From: Ahaetulla prasina
Lineage: Eukaryota; Chordata; Lepidosauria; Squamata; Colubridae
NCBI RefSeq assembly: GCF_028640845.1
Contig: NC_080542.1
Span: 148,179,298-148,243,297, forward strand
Direction: 5' to 3'
Length of the DNA stretch: 64,000 nt
Shown here: positions 44,617 to 56,300 of the stretch, piece after piece
How the letters are laid out: the number at the start of each line of letters is the position of its first letter
How positions within the stretch are numbered: position 1 is the first letter of the stretch
Translations under genes and position numbers: made by a program
The notes under the pieces: generated by a model
Database searches by the model: none
The model's input: only the letters and a program-made list of their open reading frames with translations
Told to the model about the DNA's origin: nothing

Positions 44617-45582
44617 CAGGAAGTCCTTGACTTACAACCATCCAGTTACCGACTGTACAGAATCACGAGACTGAAAAAAAGTGACTCATAACCATTCTAC
44701 ACACGTACGGCCATTGCAGCCTCCCGCTCTTGCCAAGCATCTTACATAATCAAATGTAAGACGCTTGGCAACTAGCATGGACTTATTTTTTTTGTAAAAA
44801 GTTTTTTATTTTTTATTTTTCTTATACACATATAATAAATGTACATTTTCTTATTCATAGATAATCATACATATCCTCTCTAAAGAAAGCACACCAAACT
44901 TTTTAATTACCTTTGGAGTTGCTCTTCTACCCTTTCTTTCCCTTCGTTTTAGAACAAACCTCCTCCTTCTCTTTTCCCTCCCTCCTTCTCCTTTCCTACC
45001 TTCTTCCTCCTCCTCCTCCTTCCTGATACCTCCTTCCCTTTCCTCTCCCCCACTCCTCTTCTCTTTCCCTCACCTTCTCTCCTGCTCTTATCCCCTAACT
45101 TATCTTCCTCTCCTTCTCCTTCCTTCCTTCCATCCCTCTCTCTCCTTCTCCTCTTCTATCTTACCTTCTATTCCTCTCTTCTTTCTTCTTTCCTTGTTGT
45201 ATATTATTTCCCTGGTTTGGTATCCGAGCAACTCCAAACTTCTGATAATACTGTATATATTTTCTTTTCGATTTCTTTTCTATTTTACCCAATCCATCAT
45301 TTCATGGTTGTACATTTATATCTATAATCTTCTCTTCTTCATCCCTCCTCCCCCTTTTCCAAATGGCATGGACTTGTGACCAAGGGCTCTGAAATTCTCC
45401 TTTTGCGACCTTCCGACAAGCCAAATCAATGGGGAAGCCAGGTTTGCTTCACAGCCATGTTACTCGCAACTGCAATTCATTTAAAAACGATGGAAAGGTC
45501 ACAAAATGGGGCAAAGCACACTTGCCACTCTTGCGTAGCTGTGGAAATTGGGACATAATTGTGATCATCAATTGAGGACTAT
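44617..45582 (+). mobile_element. Tigger-like MITE split by an L1-type insertion
   Basis: Left half 44617-44784 (ACAGGAAGTCCTTGACTTAC...), right half 45366-45582 (...CATCAATTGAGGACTATA). The insertion between them carries a target-site duplication. Confidence 0.8.
44785..45365 (-). mobile_element. L1-type LINE 3' fragment with 10-bp target-site duplication
   Basis: Begins with a T-rich stretch, the complement of a poly(A) tail. Flanked by GCATGGACTT at 44775-44784 and 45366-45375. Shares 'CTTATACACATATAATAAAT' and a long pyrimidine tract with the elements at 46989-47598 and 53880-54515. Confidence 0.8.
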
Positions 45583-45939
45583 ATCAAGGCAGAACAAGGT
45601 CAATTGTATCCCAAGACTATGCAGATTTCAAAGACGGCTGCACCGTGACGTATTTTACACATCTGGAAATTTTGTCCTCTGGGAGTCCGTGAAGACACGG
45701 TAAACATCCCCTGGTCAAATAAAACCGGGGAAGAGATGGGACATGTGGGCACATGTGGATAGGCGTGTCAGTGCAAAAGGTGTCTCACCAAACAGATCTG
45801 CCCTTCAGTGTGTCTCCAGGGCATGATAAATTCTTAATGACTTTTGAGTTTCTCAACATTCATTTCATGAAGTAATATGTATGTATATGTGTATACGTGT
45901 ACAAGACCCGAAAATAAGACCCAACTGGAAAATAATAAT

Positions 45940-46262
45940 AATAACAGAGTTGGAAGGGACCTTGGAGGTCTTCTAGTCCAACCCCCTGCCCAGGCAGGAA
46001 ACCCTACACCATTTCAGACAAAGGGTTATCCGACATCTTCTTGAAAACTTCCTGTGTTGGAGCATTCACAACTTCTGGAGGCAAGTTGTTCCACTGATTA
46101 ATTGTTCTAACTGTCAGGAAATTTCTCCTTAGTTCTAAGTTGCTTCTCTCCTTGATTAGTTTCCACCTGTTGCTTCTTGTCCTGCCTTCAGGGGCTTTGG
46201 AGAATTGTTTGACTGCCTCCTTTTTTTGGCCGCCCCTCAAAAACTGGAAGACTCTATCATGC
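45940..46262 (-). mobile_element. CR1 LINE 3' end
   Basis: Minus-strand CR1 C-terminal codons (FSKAPEGRTRSNRWKLI, NNLPPEVVNAPTQEVFKKM) and the 'AACAGAGTTGGAAGGGACC' 3' end. Confidence 0.82.
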
Positions 46263-46299
46263 TACCTGTAGTTCTCCTCTTCTGAAAGTTTACAGAATA

Positions 46300-46560
46300 C
46301 AGAGCAATAGGGTTGGAAGGGACCTTGGAGGTCTTCTAGTCCAACCCCCTGCCTAGGCAGGAAGCCCTACACCACTTCACACAAATGGTTATTCAATATT
46401 ATCTTAAAAACTTCCAGTGTTGGAGCATTTACAACTTCTGGAGGCAAGTTGTTCCACTGATTGATTGTTCTAACTGTCAGGAAATTTCTCCTTAGTTCTA
46501 AGTTGCTTCTCTCCTTGATTAGTTTCCACCCATTGCTTCTTGTTCTACCCTAAACCCTAG
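46300..46560 (-). mobile_element. second CR1 LINE 3' end
   Basis: A further copy of the same 3' region directly after the previous one ('ATAGGGTTGGAAGGGACC' to 'CACCCATTGCTTCTTGTTCT'). Confidence 0.8.
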
Positions 46561-46595
46561 CATTTTTCAGGATTCTCGTAATATAAGCCCCACCT

Positions 46596-46732
46596 CAGTG
46601 GTGGGATTCAAATAATTTAACAACCGGTTCTCTGCGCTAACGATTTCTTCCAACAACCAGTTTGCCAAACTGCTCAGAAAGTTAACAACCGGTTCTCCCG
46701 AAGTAGTGCGAACTGGCTGAATCCCACCACTG
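46596..46732. mobile_element. hAT-type MITE
   Basis: Termini CAGTGGTGGGATTCA and TGAATCCCACCACTG are perfect 15-bp inverted repeats. Flanking octamers CCCCACCT and CCCTGCCT differ at two positions, consistent with an aged target-site duplication. Confidence 0.78.
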
Positions 46733-46880
46733 CCCTGCCTCAAAAATAAGCCCCCATTAGGATCATCAGCAGAGTTTAGTATTGCATTTCCCCCAAAATA
46801 AGATCTAACAGGAAAATAGGCCATAATGCGTCTTTTGGAGCAAAAATTAATAGAAGACCCGGTCTTATTTTGGGGAAAAC

Positions 46881-46915
<35 letters not shown>

Positions 46916-46988
46916 AATGTGTGTGTGTGTGTATTATATATAAAATCTTTAATTTTTTTTAGAAGAAAAGTACCAATAAAACCTTCCT

Positions 46989-47598
46989 TTTTTAAAAAGT
47001 TTTTTTATTTTTTTATTTTTCTTATACACATATTATAAATGTATATTTTCTTATTCATAGATAATCATAAATATTCTCTCTAAAGAAAGCACAAAAATAA
47101 AACTTTTTAATTACCTTTGGAGTTGCTCTTCTACCCTCTTTGCCTTTTAGAACAAACCTTCTTCTCTTTTCCCTCCCTCCTTCTCCTTTCCTACCTTCTT
47201 CCTCCTCCTCTCCTTCCTCATACCTCCTTCCCTTTCCTCTCCCCCACTCCTCTTCTCTTTCCCTCCTTTCTCACCTTCTCTCCTGCTCTTATCCCCTAAC
47301 TTATCTTCCTCTCCTTCTCCTTCCTTCCATCCCCCTCTCTTTTTCACCTCCTCTATCTTACCTTCTGTTCTTCTCTTCTTTCTTTCTTCCTGTTGTATAT
47401 TATTTCCCTTGTTTGGTATCCGAGCAACTCCAATATTATCATTGTTTCTTTTACTTCTTCATTTTCTAGTCTAACTTGCAATAAGTAATTATACAATTTT
47501 TTAATCATTTTTTTTCATCCTTTCCAGTATCTGATCCAACTCTGATTCCAAGTTAAAACCATATTGTTTCAAGTCTTTATCATATCTTGATTGTATTT
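46989..47598 (-). mobile_element. L1-type LINE 3' fragment with 18-bp target-site duplication
   Basis: Flanked by TACCAATAAAACCTTCCT at 46971-46988 and 47599-47616. T-rich left end, pyrimidine tract inside. The perfect duplication suggests a recent insertion. Confidence 0.88.
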
Positions 47599-47724
47599 TA
47601 CCAATAAAACCTTCCTGTGTGGAATTTTATTTATGAGCCTTGCTGGTTATTTCTCCTGCCTCTTCTAGGCTCACTGGGGGCTTCTGGGAGTTGAAGTCAC
47701 AATCATAATAACAGAGTTGTGTTT

Positions 47725-48118
47725 TTTTTTATTTGCATTTATATCCCGCCCTTCTCCGAAGACTCAGGGCGGCTTACACTGTGTCAAGCAATAGTCTTCA
47801 TCCATTTGTATATTATATACAAAGTCAACTTATTGCCCCCAACAATCTGGGTCCTCATTTTACCTACCTTATAAAGCAGGGGTGTCCAAACTTGGTCTCT
47901 TTAAGACTTGTGGACTTCAATTCCCAGAGTTCCTCAGCCAGCTTTGCTGGCTGAGGGACTCTGGGAGTTGAAGTCCACAAGTCTTAAAGGGACCAAGTTT
48001 GGACACCCCTGTTATAAAGGATGGAAGGCTGAGTCAACCTTGGGCCTGGTGGGGCTTGAACCTGCAGTAATTGCAAGCAGCTGCTGTTAATAACAGACTG
48101 TCTTAGCAGTCTGAGCCA
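47725..48118 (-). mobile_element. tRNA-derived SINE split by a hAT foldback element
   Basis: On the minus strand the head has an A-box-like TGTGGCTCAGACTGCTAAG and a B-box-like GGTTCAAGCCCC. It passes through 'AAGGTTGACTCAGCCTTCCA' to a T/A-rich end (complement of 'TTTATTTGCATTTATATCCC'). Interrupted at 47877-48011. Confidence 0.68.
47877..48011. mobile_element. hAT foldback MITE, perfect 8-bp target-site duplication
   Basis: 135-bp hairpin, near-identical to 30075-30209. Flanked by TTATAAAG at 47869-47876 and 48012-48019. Confidence 0.9.
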
Positions 48119-49650
48119 CAGAGTTGGAAGGGACCTTGGAGGTCTTCTAGTCCAACCCCCTTTCCAGGCAGGAAACCCTACACCAGTGATGACTAGCCTT
48201 TTTTTCTTCGGGTGCCAAAAGAGTGTGCGCCTACGCTATCCTACGCTCACATGTGCCCACACCCATAATGCAATGCTACTCCCACATGCCCTGCGCCCCC
48301 TGCATATGCGGGCAATCCTTGCATGCTCACACGACCACCCTCCCCCCCCGCATGCACACGTAACCCCCCCCTTTTAGCTTCACCTTCCAAAACAGCGCTG
48401 GGAGGGGAATCTCCAGAGATCTGGGCAGGCACAGGCAGCAGAAAGTGAGGAGGAAGGTCTCCTGCTTGCAGGGCAGACCCGAAAATCAGCTGGCCAGCCA
48501 GAAGTCTGTGTGCATGCGCAGTGGAGCTGAGCTGAGCAATGGCTCGCGTGCCCACAGAGAGGGCTCCACACACCACCTGTGTCATGCGTGCCATAGGTTT
48601 GCCATCACAGCCCTACACCACTTCAGACAAATGGCTATCCAACATTTTCTTAAAAATTTCCAATGTTGGAGCATTTACAGCTTCTGCAGGCAAGTTGTTC
48701 CACTTATTGATTGTTCTAACTGTCAGGAAATTTCTCCTTAGTTCTAAGTTGCTTCTTCCCTTGATGAGTTTCCACCCCTTGCTTCTTGTTCTACCCTCAG
48801 GTGCTTTGGAGAACAGCCCGACTCCCTCTTCTTTGTGGCAACCCCTGAGATATTGGAACACTGCTATCATGTCTCCCCTAGTCCTTCTTTTCATTAAACT
48901 AGGCATACCGAGTTCCTGCAACCGTTCTTCATATGTTTTAGCCTCCAGTCCCCTAATCATCTTTGTTGCTCTTCTCTGCACTCTTTCTAGAGTCTCAACA
49001 TCTTTTTTACATCGTGGCGACCAAAACTGGATACAATATTCCAAGTGTGGCCTTACCAAGGCATTATAAAGTGGTACTAGCACTTCACATGATCTTGATT
49101 CTATCCCTCTGTTTATGCAGCCCAGAACTGTGTTGGCTTTTTTAGCAGCTGCTGCACACGGCTGGCTCATATCTAAATGGTTATCCACTAGGACTCCAAG
49201 ATCCCTCTCACAGGTACTACTATTGAGCCAGGTACCACATATACAGTACCTGTGCATTTTGTTTTTTTTGGCCTAAATGTAGAACCTTACTTTTTTCACT
49301 GTTGAATTTCATTTTGTTAGATAGCGCCCAATGTTCAAGTCTGTCAAGATCTTTCTGTAACTTGAGCCTATCTTCTGGAGTGTTGGCTATTCCTGCCAGC
49401 TTGGTGTCATCTGCAAATTTGATGAGTTCCCCATCTATCCCCTCGTCCAAGTCATTGATGAAGATGTTGAAGAGTACTGGGCCTAAAACAGAGCCTTGGG
49501 GTACTCCACTGCATACTTCCCTCCATGTGGATGTAGTTCCGTTGAGGACTACACGTTGAGTGCGGTTGGTCAGCCAGTTACAAATCCATCTGGTGGTGCT
49601 GCTGTCTAACCCACATTTTTCTACTTTATCTAGTAGTAGGTTATAGTCTG
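48119..49650 (-). mobile_element. CR1 LINE, long 3' part, interrupted by a hAT element
   Basis: The minus strand encodes reverse-transcriptase blocks [29 protein letters not shown] and the C-terminus to SHLSEVV. One frameshift lies near 49235. The 3' end (48119-48183) is separated from the rest by the insertion at 48184-48610. Confidence 0.88.
48184..48610. mobile_element. hAT element inserted in CR1, 8-bp target-site duplication
   Basis: Left end CAGTGATGACTAGCC, right end GGTTTGCCATCACAG (inverted, imperfect). Flanked by CCCTACAC at 48176-48183 and 48611-48618. Internal sequence is GC-rich and codes for nothing recognisable. Confidence 0.87.
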
Positions 49651-49714
49651 CTTTTTAAGTCCACAGGTCTTAAAAAGTGGCCAAGCTTGAAAAAGGTGGC
49701 ACTACAGATGGTCA

Positions 49715-50150
49715 GTCTTCCCCTCATAACTCTTCGTTTAGTGAATTTTTTTCCTCCATTGGAAAAAAAGTGGCTTACGACCGATCCTCACACTTATGAC
49801 TGCTGTACCATTCACACAGTTGGTCACATGTTCAAAATTTGGGAGCTTGACCAATAGCTTGTATTTAAGACGGGGGCAGCTTCCTGGGGTCATGTGATCA
49901 CCATTTTGTGACCTTCCTAGCTGCCTTCATACAAGTGAAGTCAATGGGGGAATCTGGGTTTGCTTAATGACCTGTGATTCACTTAATAACCATGGCAAAA
50001 AAAGATAAAATCAAACATGGATCACTTAATTAAAATTTTTTGATCATGTGACCATGGGGATGCCAGTATGAGAAACAGTCCCAAGTCACCCTTTTCAGTG
50101 CCGCTGTAACTGAACGGTCACTAAATGAATGGTCACAAGTCATGAACTGT
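49715..50150 (-). mobile_element. diverged Tigger-like MITE sequence
   Basis: Blocks 'GTGGCTTACGACCGATCCTC', 'TCATGTGATCACCATTTTGT', 'AACGGTCACTAAATGAATGG' in family order, without clear termini. Confidence 0.55.
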
Positions 50151-50354
50151 TGCACCTGGAATGAAAAAGTATGAATGTCATTTCTCTAGTTATCCATTAG
50201 ATAGTGAAATCTAGTTCTTAGCTCAGCCTGCCAACTCACAAAAAATGCTTGATTTCTGAACTGGGTGGGTCAGACTAGATGATCTCAAGGACATTTCTAT
50301 CGTTGGAGGTTAAAAAATAAACTATTGTAAGGAAAGTCATGGGGCCAGCAGATA

Positions 50355-50976
50355 CAGGTAGTCCTGTATTCGTTTAGTGACTGTTTGAAATTTGGACAAT
50401 TGGCAACTGGTCCATATTTACGACGGCTGCAGTAACCCAGGGTCACATGATCCCCACTATAACTTGTTGCTGGCAATCCTTATGATTTATATTGATATAT
50501 CGACCATCAATTGTGTTGTAAATGTTGTACCTTGATGAACGTATCTTTTCTTTTATGTACACTGAGAGCAAATGCACCAAGACAAATTCCTTGTGTGTCC
50601 CATCACACTTGGCCAATAAAGAATTCTATTCTATTCTATTCTATTCTGTACCTTGTAAATGTTGTACCTTGATGAACGTATCTTTTCTTTTATGTACACT
50701 GAGAGCATATGCACCAAGACAAATTCCTTGTGTGTCCCATCACACTTGGCCAATAAAAAATTCTATTCTATTCTATTCTATTTTGAGACCTCCTGACCAG
50801 CAAACTCAATGGGCAAGCCAGATTTACTTAAAAACCACGTGACTAACTTAAAAACCGCGGCGATTTACTTAACAATGGTGAACAAAACGAAGTTCACAAA
50901 ATAGGGCAAAACTCGACCATCTCACTTACAACGAAAATTTTGGGCTCGGTTGTAGTTGTAAGTCGAGGACTTCCAG
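50355..50976 (+). mobile_element. Tigger-like MITE interrupted by two Snake1 tails
   Basis: Left end ACAGGTAGTCCTGTATTCG, right end TAAGTCGAGGACTTCCAG. Between them (about 50459-50787) are two Snake1 LINE 3' tails, each ending in ATTCT repeats. Confidence 0.78.
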
Positions 50977-51033
50977 TATTAATATTGCCAGAATAAGGAA
51001 TTCATACACGCAGGAAGGACTTTTATATATGCT

Positions 51034-51039
51034 TTTATT
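51034..51039 (-). terminator. poly(A) signal of the KRAB zinc-finger gene
   Basis: AATAAA on the minus strand about 1 kb past the stop codon. The stretch 51040-52023 lacks other genes and is read as the 3' untranslated region. Confidence 0.6.
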
Positions 51040-52023
51040 GATAACTACATTTACACTACAATTAATTGGCATTTCAAATTCATCCACAACCGTGACAAAC
51101 ATTCTTCTCTTTGATTGCAATTCATCCAAGATAAAGAACATTATTTTGAAATCAGCCATGAAAAAAAAATTTTTTTTTAACTTTTTTACCAGTTGTAGTG
51201 CAGTAATCAGTTGAAATTAGACACAAAATACTGAGGACCTTAAAGGATTTGGGTGGGGTGAGGTAAAACAAACAAACAAACAAAAAAACTAAAGTTATCC
51301 ACATCTGCTGGAGTCAGGTCCCAAACACCTTTGCCCACCCTTAATTTTGGATTTCTTAGAGCAACTGGTTTCTCAACTGGACCACTGGAAGAAGGGTGGA
51401 CTTCAACTCCCAGAATTCATAGCCCAGGTTGAGAAACACTGTTTTAAGACATTTGTGAAACAGATCCCTGCATCATCATTTCTTATATCATACTAGATTT
51501 ATCACAGAATATGTAAAAAATCCAGCTAAGGCAAAAAGTAAAGTTGCTGGTGGGCATTATGGCTGTGATCCATTCTCAAGCCGACACCCACGGGCAGAGC
51601 ATATGAAGTTGCTTGGGGGGTCCGGAGTGCAAGTGAGAAGCAAATAAAAGGCAAGTTCATTCTGTCCACGCAAAAGAGGTCAGGCCCACAACAGTGTCTT
51701 CCTGGTGTGTTGCCGTATATACAATTCACGTGTATTTATTTCCCAGCATCGGCCGAGGGGCTGACGAAAAAGGCATTTCTCGCAACATCTGGAACAAACA
51801 TTTTGCATAGTGCTCCTGATGCGCAGTCAGCCGAGTGAAGTGCTAAACCTCTCACGCAGGCGTCGCGTTCGAAACTCCTGTGGTGGTATCACTTGAACTT
51901 GTACCAGTCGTCACTTGCAATACCCTGGCACCCCGTTTTCAAAGCCCTGCTTAAAATACTGTTAGAAATAATAAAAAAAACAAAAAAAAACAAAAAAAAA
52001 ACCTGCCCATCTTTTGCAAACAG

Positions 52024-53387
52024 CTACTTGGGCTCCTCCGGCTGAGGTTGCTCCTCATCTTCCGAATCGGGAGGAACGGTGATTTTTTTAATCATGCACA
52101 TGCAATCTTTGTCGTCAGGTTGCGTGCCATATTCGAGGTTTTCAGTATACTTGTAGTGCGTCTTCTTGTGTCTCACTGCCGCGCTCCGGAAGTTGAAGAC
52201 CTTCCCGCACCACAGACACCTGTACTTTTGGCCCCTGTGGAAGGCACGATGCGTGGCTATGTAACACTTGCTAAAATTCTTGCCACATTGGTCGCATGGA
52301 CATTGCTCCTGCTCTTTAGAAGTGCTCGGAAGCACGGGCGGTTCGACGCTTGGCTCTTGTGTTTCGGCACTTTCAGGGAGCCCCTCTGTTGGAGCAAGGC
52401 CCTGGGGCCCTGGGGCCGGGGGGGTTTCCTCATGCACATCTCTCTTGCAATCTTGCATGTGAGCCAAGAATTGCCACTTGTACACAAACTTTTCCTCGCA
52501 TTCCGTACACCGCCACAGCTTCTTCATTGCAGAGGCTGTCGCCATCATACTACGGACTCTCTCAGTGGTACCTGTGCGGGCAGTGAAGAGATCCTTGTTT
52601 TTAACCTGTTGAGGAGTCAGCCATGGTCTAAAATGCGAGGTGGTCCCCTTGTTATCGTTGGGCACTGGGCATTGGACAGGTGCTGGTGGGAGGAGGACGG
52701 GACCTGCCGGATTCCCTGTGCTGCTTGAGCTACGTGCTTCTATCCCACAGGGAGCCTTCAGGGCTTGCAAGAGCAGCTTCGGTTGCTCTTGCCTGCAACG
52801 ACAATACCTATAATGCACTTCCAAGTTCATCTGCAGGCTGAACGGTTCCCTGCACCAAGCACAACGGAAGACTTTTCTCTCCTCAGTGGGGACTGCCAGG
52901 GGAAACGGGCGAGTAGCCGGCACATTCCTTGTGCCCCATGCCGGAGGTGGCGCCGCTGCAGCCTGCCAGCGCAAATCCGCACGATTTTCATTGCAAATGG
53001 CATCCGCACACCGCATTTCCTCCACAAGGCGTCCTGAACCCATGGCAAAATTATGCTGGGGCAGGTTCACCATCGGGTGAGACGGCAGCTCGGCAGCTTG
53101 GCGGACCTGGTTGGCACCATAACAGGCAAGGGTACAGGAAGAAACCAAGACATAGCACGGCCGTATGTTGACCTCTGCACTTGCACCACCTGAAGCCTGC
53201 TGCATCGATTCTGTCTGTAACTGTCCACCAGAATCGGGCAGGCGTCCCTGTTCAGTGGCCGATATACCACGTTGTTCAGGATGCCCCTCGGCAGCCATAT
53301 AGTCCATGTCCTCTTGTTTATAGGTGCTGTTGAGAGGGGCCCCTTGCTTAGGAAAATGGTCTCTGTCCATTTGGGGTTGCTCTTTAT
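52024..53387 (-). CDS. KRAB zinc-finger gene, exon 4 (fingers)
   Basis: Acceptor TTTTTCCTCCAG; first complete codons [11 protein letters not shown]; stop at 52024-52026. The frame stays open upstream of the acceptor, so the ATG-led frame from 53475 overstates the exon. Confidence 0.88.
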
Positions 53388-56300
53388 CTGGAGGAAAAAG
53401 AGAATGTATAGTTGTGAAGGAGGACAAGAGGAGTTTATCCAGTCTTGTTGCGGGGGTGGGGGGGTGGGGAACCACCCCAGCCTACCCTAGCTGATTTTAT
53501 AAGAAGCAAAGTACGACCAAAGGTATTTGATTCAGGGAGAAGTGACCACCAGGAGATCCCAGTGCGGTAGCTTAAACGAGGAAGCAAAAACAGGCTGAAA
53601 AAAGGCAAACAGCAAAGGATACCATTTCTTTAAAAATTACAGAAACGTCCATGGAGGCGTCACCAGGAGTTGAGAAGGGAGAAGTTTAAGAGAAATGCGG
53701 GAAGGTGATGATTAACCTCTTTGGACATTTAATTAAATTTCCCCACTCAATTAAAAGAGCATTTCCCAAAGGAGGCAGATTGCCACGAGGCTGCCTTGAG
53801 GGAAGGAAGGCTCGACCTCAAACATTTTCCATAAAGAGGAATCGGTGTATTTCAAGACACGGGAAAGATTTTATGTATGGTTAGAAAAGAGACAGAAATA
53901 AAAGTCAAACAATGTTAATAAAATGGAAAAGAAATGAGGAAAATGGTAATTAAGAAATAGAAACCCAGATATCGCCAAAATAGATGGAAAAAGGGGGAGA
54001 GAAGATTATAGATATAAATGTACAACCATGAAATGATGGATTGGGTAAAATAGAAAAGAAATCAAAAATAAAGTATATACAGTATTATCAGAAGTTTGGA
54101 GTTGCTCGGATACCAAACAAGGGAAATAATATACAACAAGGAAGAAAGAAAGAACAGAAGGTAAGATAGAGGAGGTGAAGGAGAGAGAGGGATGGAAGGA
54201 AGGAGAAAGAGAAGGAGAGGAAGATGAGGGGGGGATAAGAGCAGGAGAGAAGGTGAGAAAGGAGGGAAAGAGAAGAGGAGTGGGGGAGAGGAAAGGGAAG
54301 GAGGTATGAGGAAGGAGAGGAGGAGGAAGAAGGTAGGAAAGGAGAAGGAGGGAGGGAAAAGAGAAGAAGAAGGTTTGTTCTAAAACGAAGGGAAAGAAAG
54401 GGTAGAAGAGCAACTCCAAAGGTAATTAAAAAGTTTGGTGTGCTTTCTTTAGAGAGAATATGTATGATTATCTATGAATAAGAAAATGTACATTTATAAT
54501 ATGTGTATAAGAAAAATAATATATATATACATACATATACATATATATATACCATTTTCCATACGTGCATGGCCTCTGAAATTCCTCCCACTGAGATGAT
54601 GGGAGTTGTAGTTCAGAACTACAGAAGATGGTAAATCGGAAAAGATGGAATTAGGAAAGCAGCAACGATTGCTAACGTAAGAACAGCCCTGTTTTCCCGG
54701 TTCCCATACGCGTCACTCACCTACAGAAAGGATTCTACGAGGACGGCTTAAGAGTCGGATGTTCAGATGTTTGTTGTTATGAATCCAAGTGAAGATTTCT
54801 GCTGGGTCAAAAGGGCATCGTCCTTGAAGGGAAACAGGATGATCAAAGAAAATGCTTCAGGGTTCCCCTTATCTCAGCAATGTCTGGAGTTCAATTCCCA
54901 GAATTCTCCACCACCATGTCTGGATTTCAACTCCCAGAATCCCTCAACTAGAATGCCTGGATTTCAATTCCCAAATTCCCCAACTAGCATGTCCGGATTT
55001 CACCTCCCATAATTCCCTGCCCTTCACCCACCATCCCCTCATTCACAGTTAGAGAAAGCGAAAATGCTGGGGACCAGAGGTGTTACAGTTAGGCTCTCAA
55101 AAAGGGCATCTCGAGGGATGGGCCGTTTAAATGATTTGTTGGTTACATTTCAACCCCACTTTTCATTAGGAATGGCATTCAAGAACCCTTTGTCCGTTCC
55201 CCTTCATCTCAAACAACCACCCTTCCAGTTAGGCTAGTCCAAGACACGGGAAGTCCTTCCCAGGCGTCTCTTCTGTGGCTGAGCAGGACTCGAACCCAGT
55301 TCTCACGCTTCTATAGACCAGCCTTTCCTCACCTCCGCAGCCCAGCCACACCGAGCCCCATATCAATCCAGCTTACCACCAACAAAAAGAAAAGACTTGT
55401 AATTTTCTTCCAAAGTTTTCCAGTACAGCTTCTTCTGCTCGTTGGTTAGCAACCGCCACTCCTCTTCGGAGAAGATAATTTCTATATCCTCCAAGCTGAT
55501 TTCCATGGAGAAAGGCTGCATGGGAGAAAAACAAGCAAGTCAGTTCCCCAGCCCAATTTTTTGGGGGGAGCTGGGGGACGAGAATGGAAGGGGGACAGGA
55601 AGAGAGCATCAAGGTCTGTTCTTCAAATCTAAACTTAAGTCAGCTTGGCTTAAACATCATCAGGTCTGGGTCAACTCTTGGGGTCCCTTCACACATGCAA
55701 AAGTTGGAACCCGGGTTAAGGGGGTTGAGGGCACAGAACAAACCATTCACTCCGCTTCCTTGCAAAGTGGCCCGAAGGAGGGTTCACAGGACACACCCTA
55801 AAAGTTGGTTAGTTGGCGGCAGATTATTGCACAAACTCAAGCCTCGTTCTAACCGGTTGTGTGAACGCAGCTTAAATGGGTGCAATGTCTCACTTAGCAA
55901 CAGATATTTTGGGCTCAATTCTAGTCATAAGTAGAGGACTACCTGTACCACACTGCAGCTTCCTGGGGTCTCATGATCAACATTTGTGACCTTGCTAGCC
56001 AGCTTCCAACCAACCAAGCCAATGAGAGAAGGGAGGGGAGCTGGATTTGCTTAAGGACCAAGTGATTCACTTAACAGCAGTCACAAAATAGGCAGGAAAA
56101 TTGGGTACCACTCACTTACCAGCCTTTTTTTGGACTATCTGTATTTCCACTTCAGTCCCCACAAATTGATCCGATGCACTGAGAGAATCACTTAAAATAA
56201 TAAAATATTTTGTAAAAAAAGCAATTAAAGTTGTCTACCAGTTCTCCAAATTGTTTGGATTTATCCTACCGGGACTGCTAACCGAGAGTGAGAATTTTTC

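Noticed and set aside
48247..48594. 115-codon minus-strand frame
   Set aside because: Lies wholly inside the hAT insertion at 48184-48610 and resembles no transposase.
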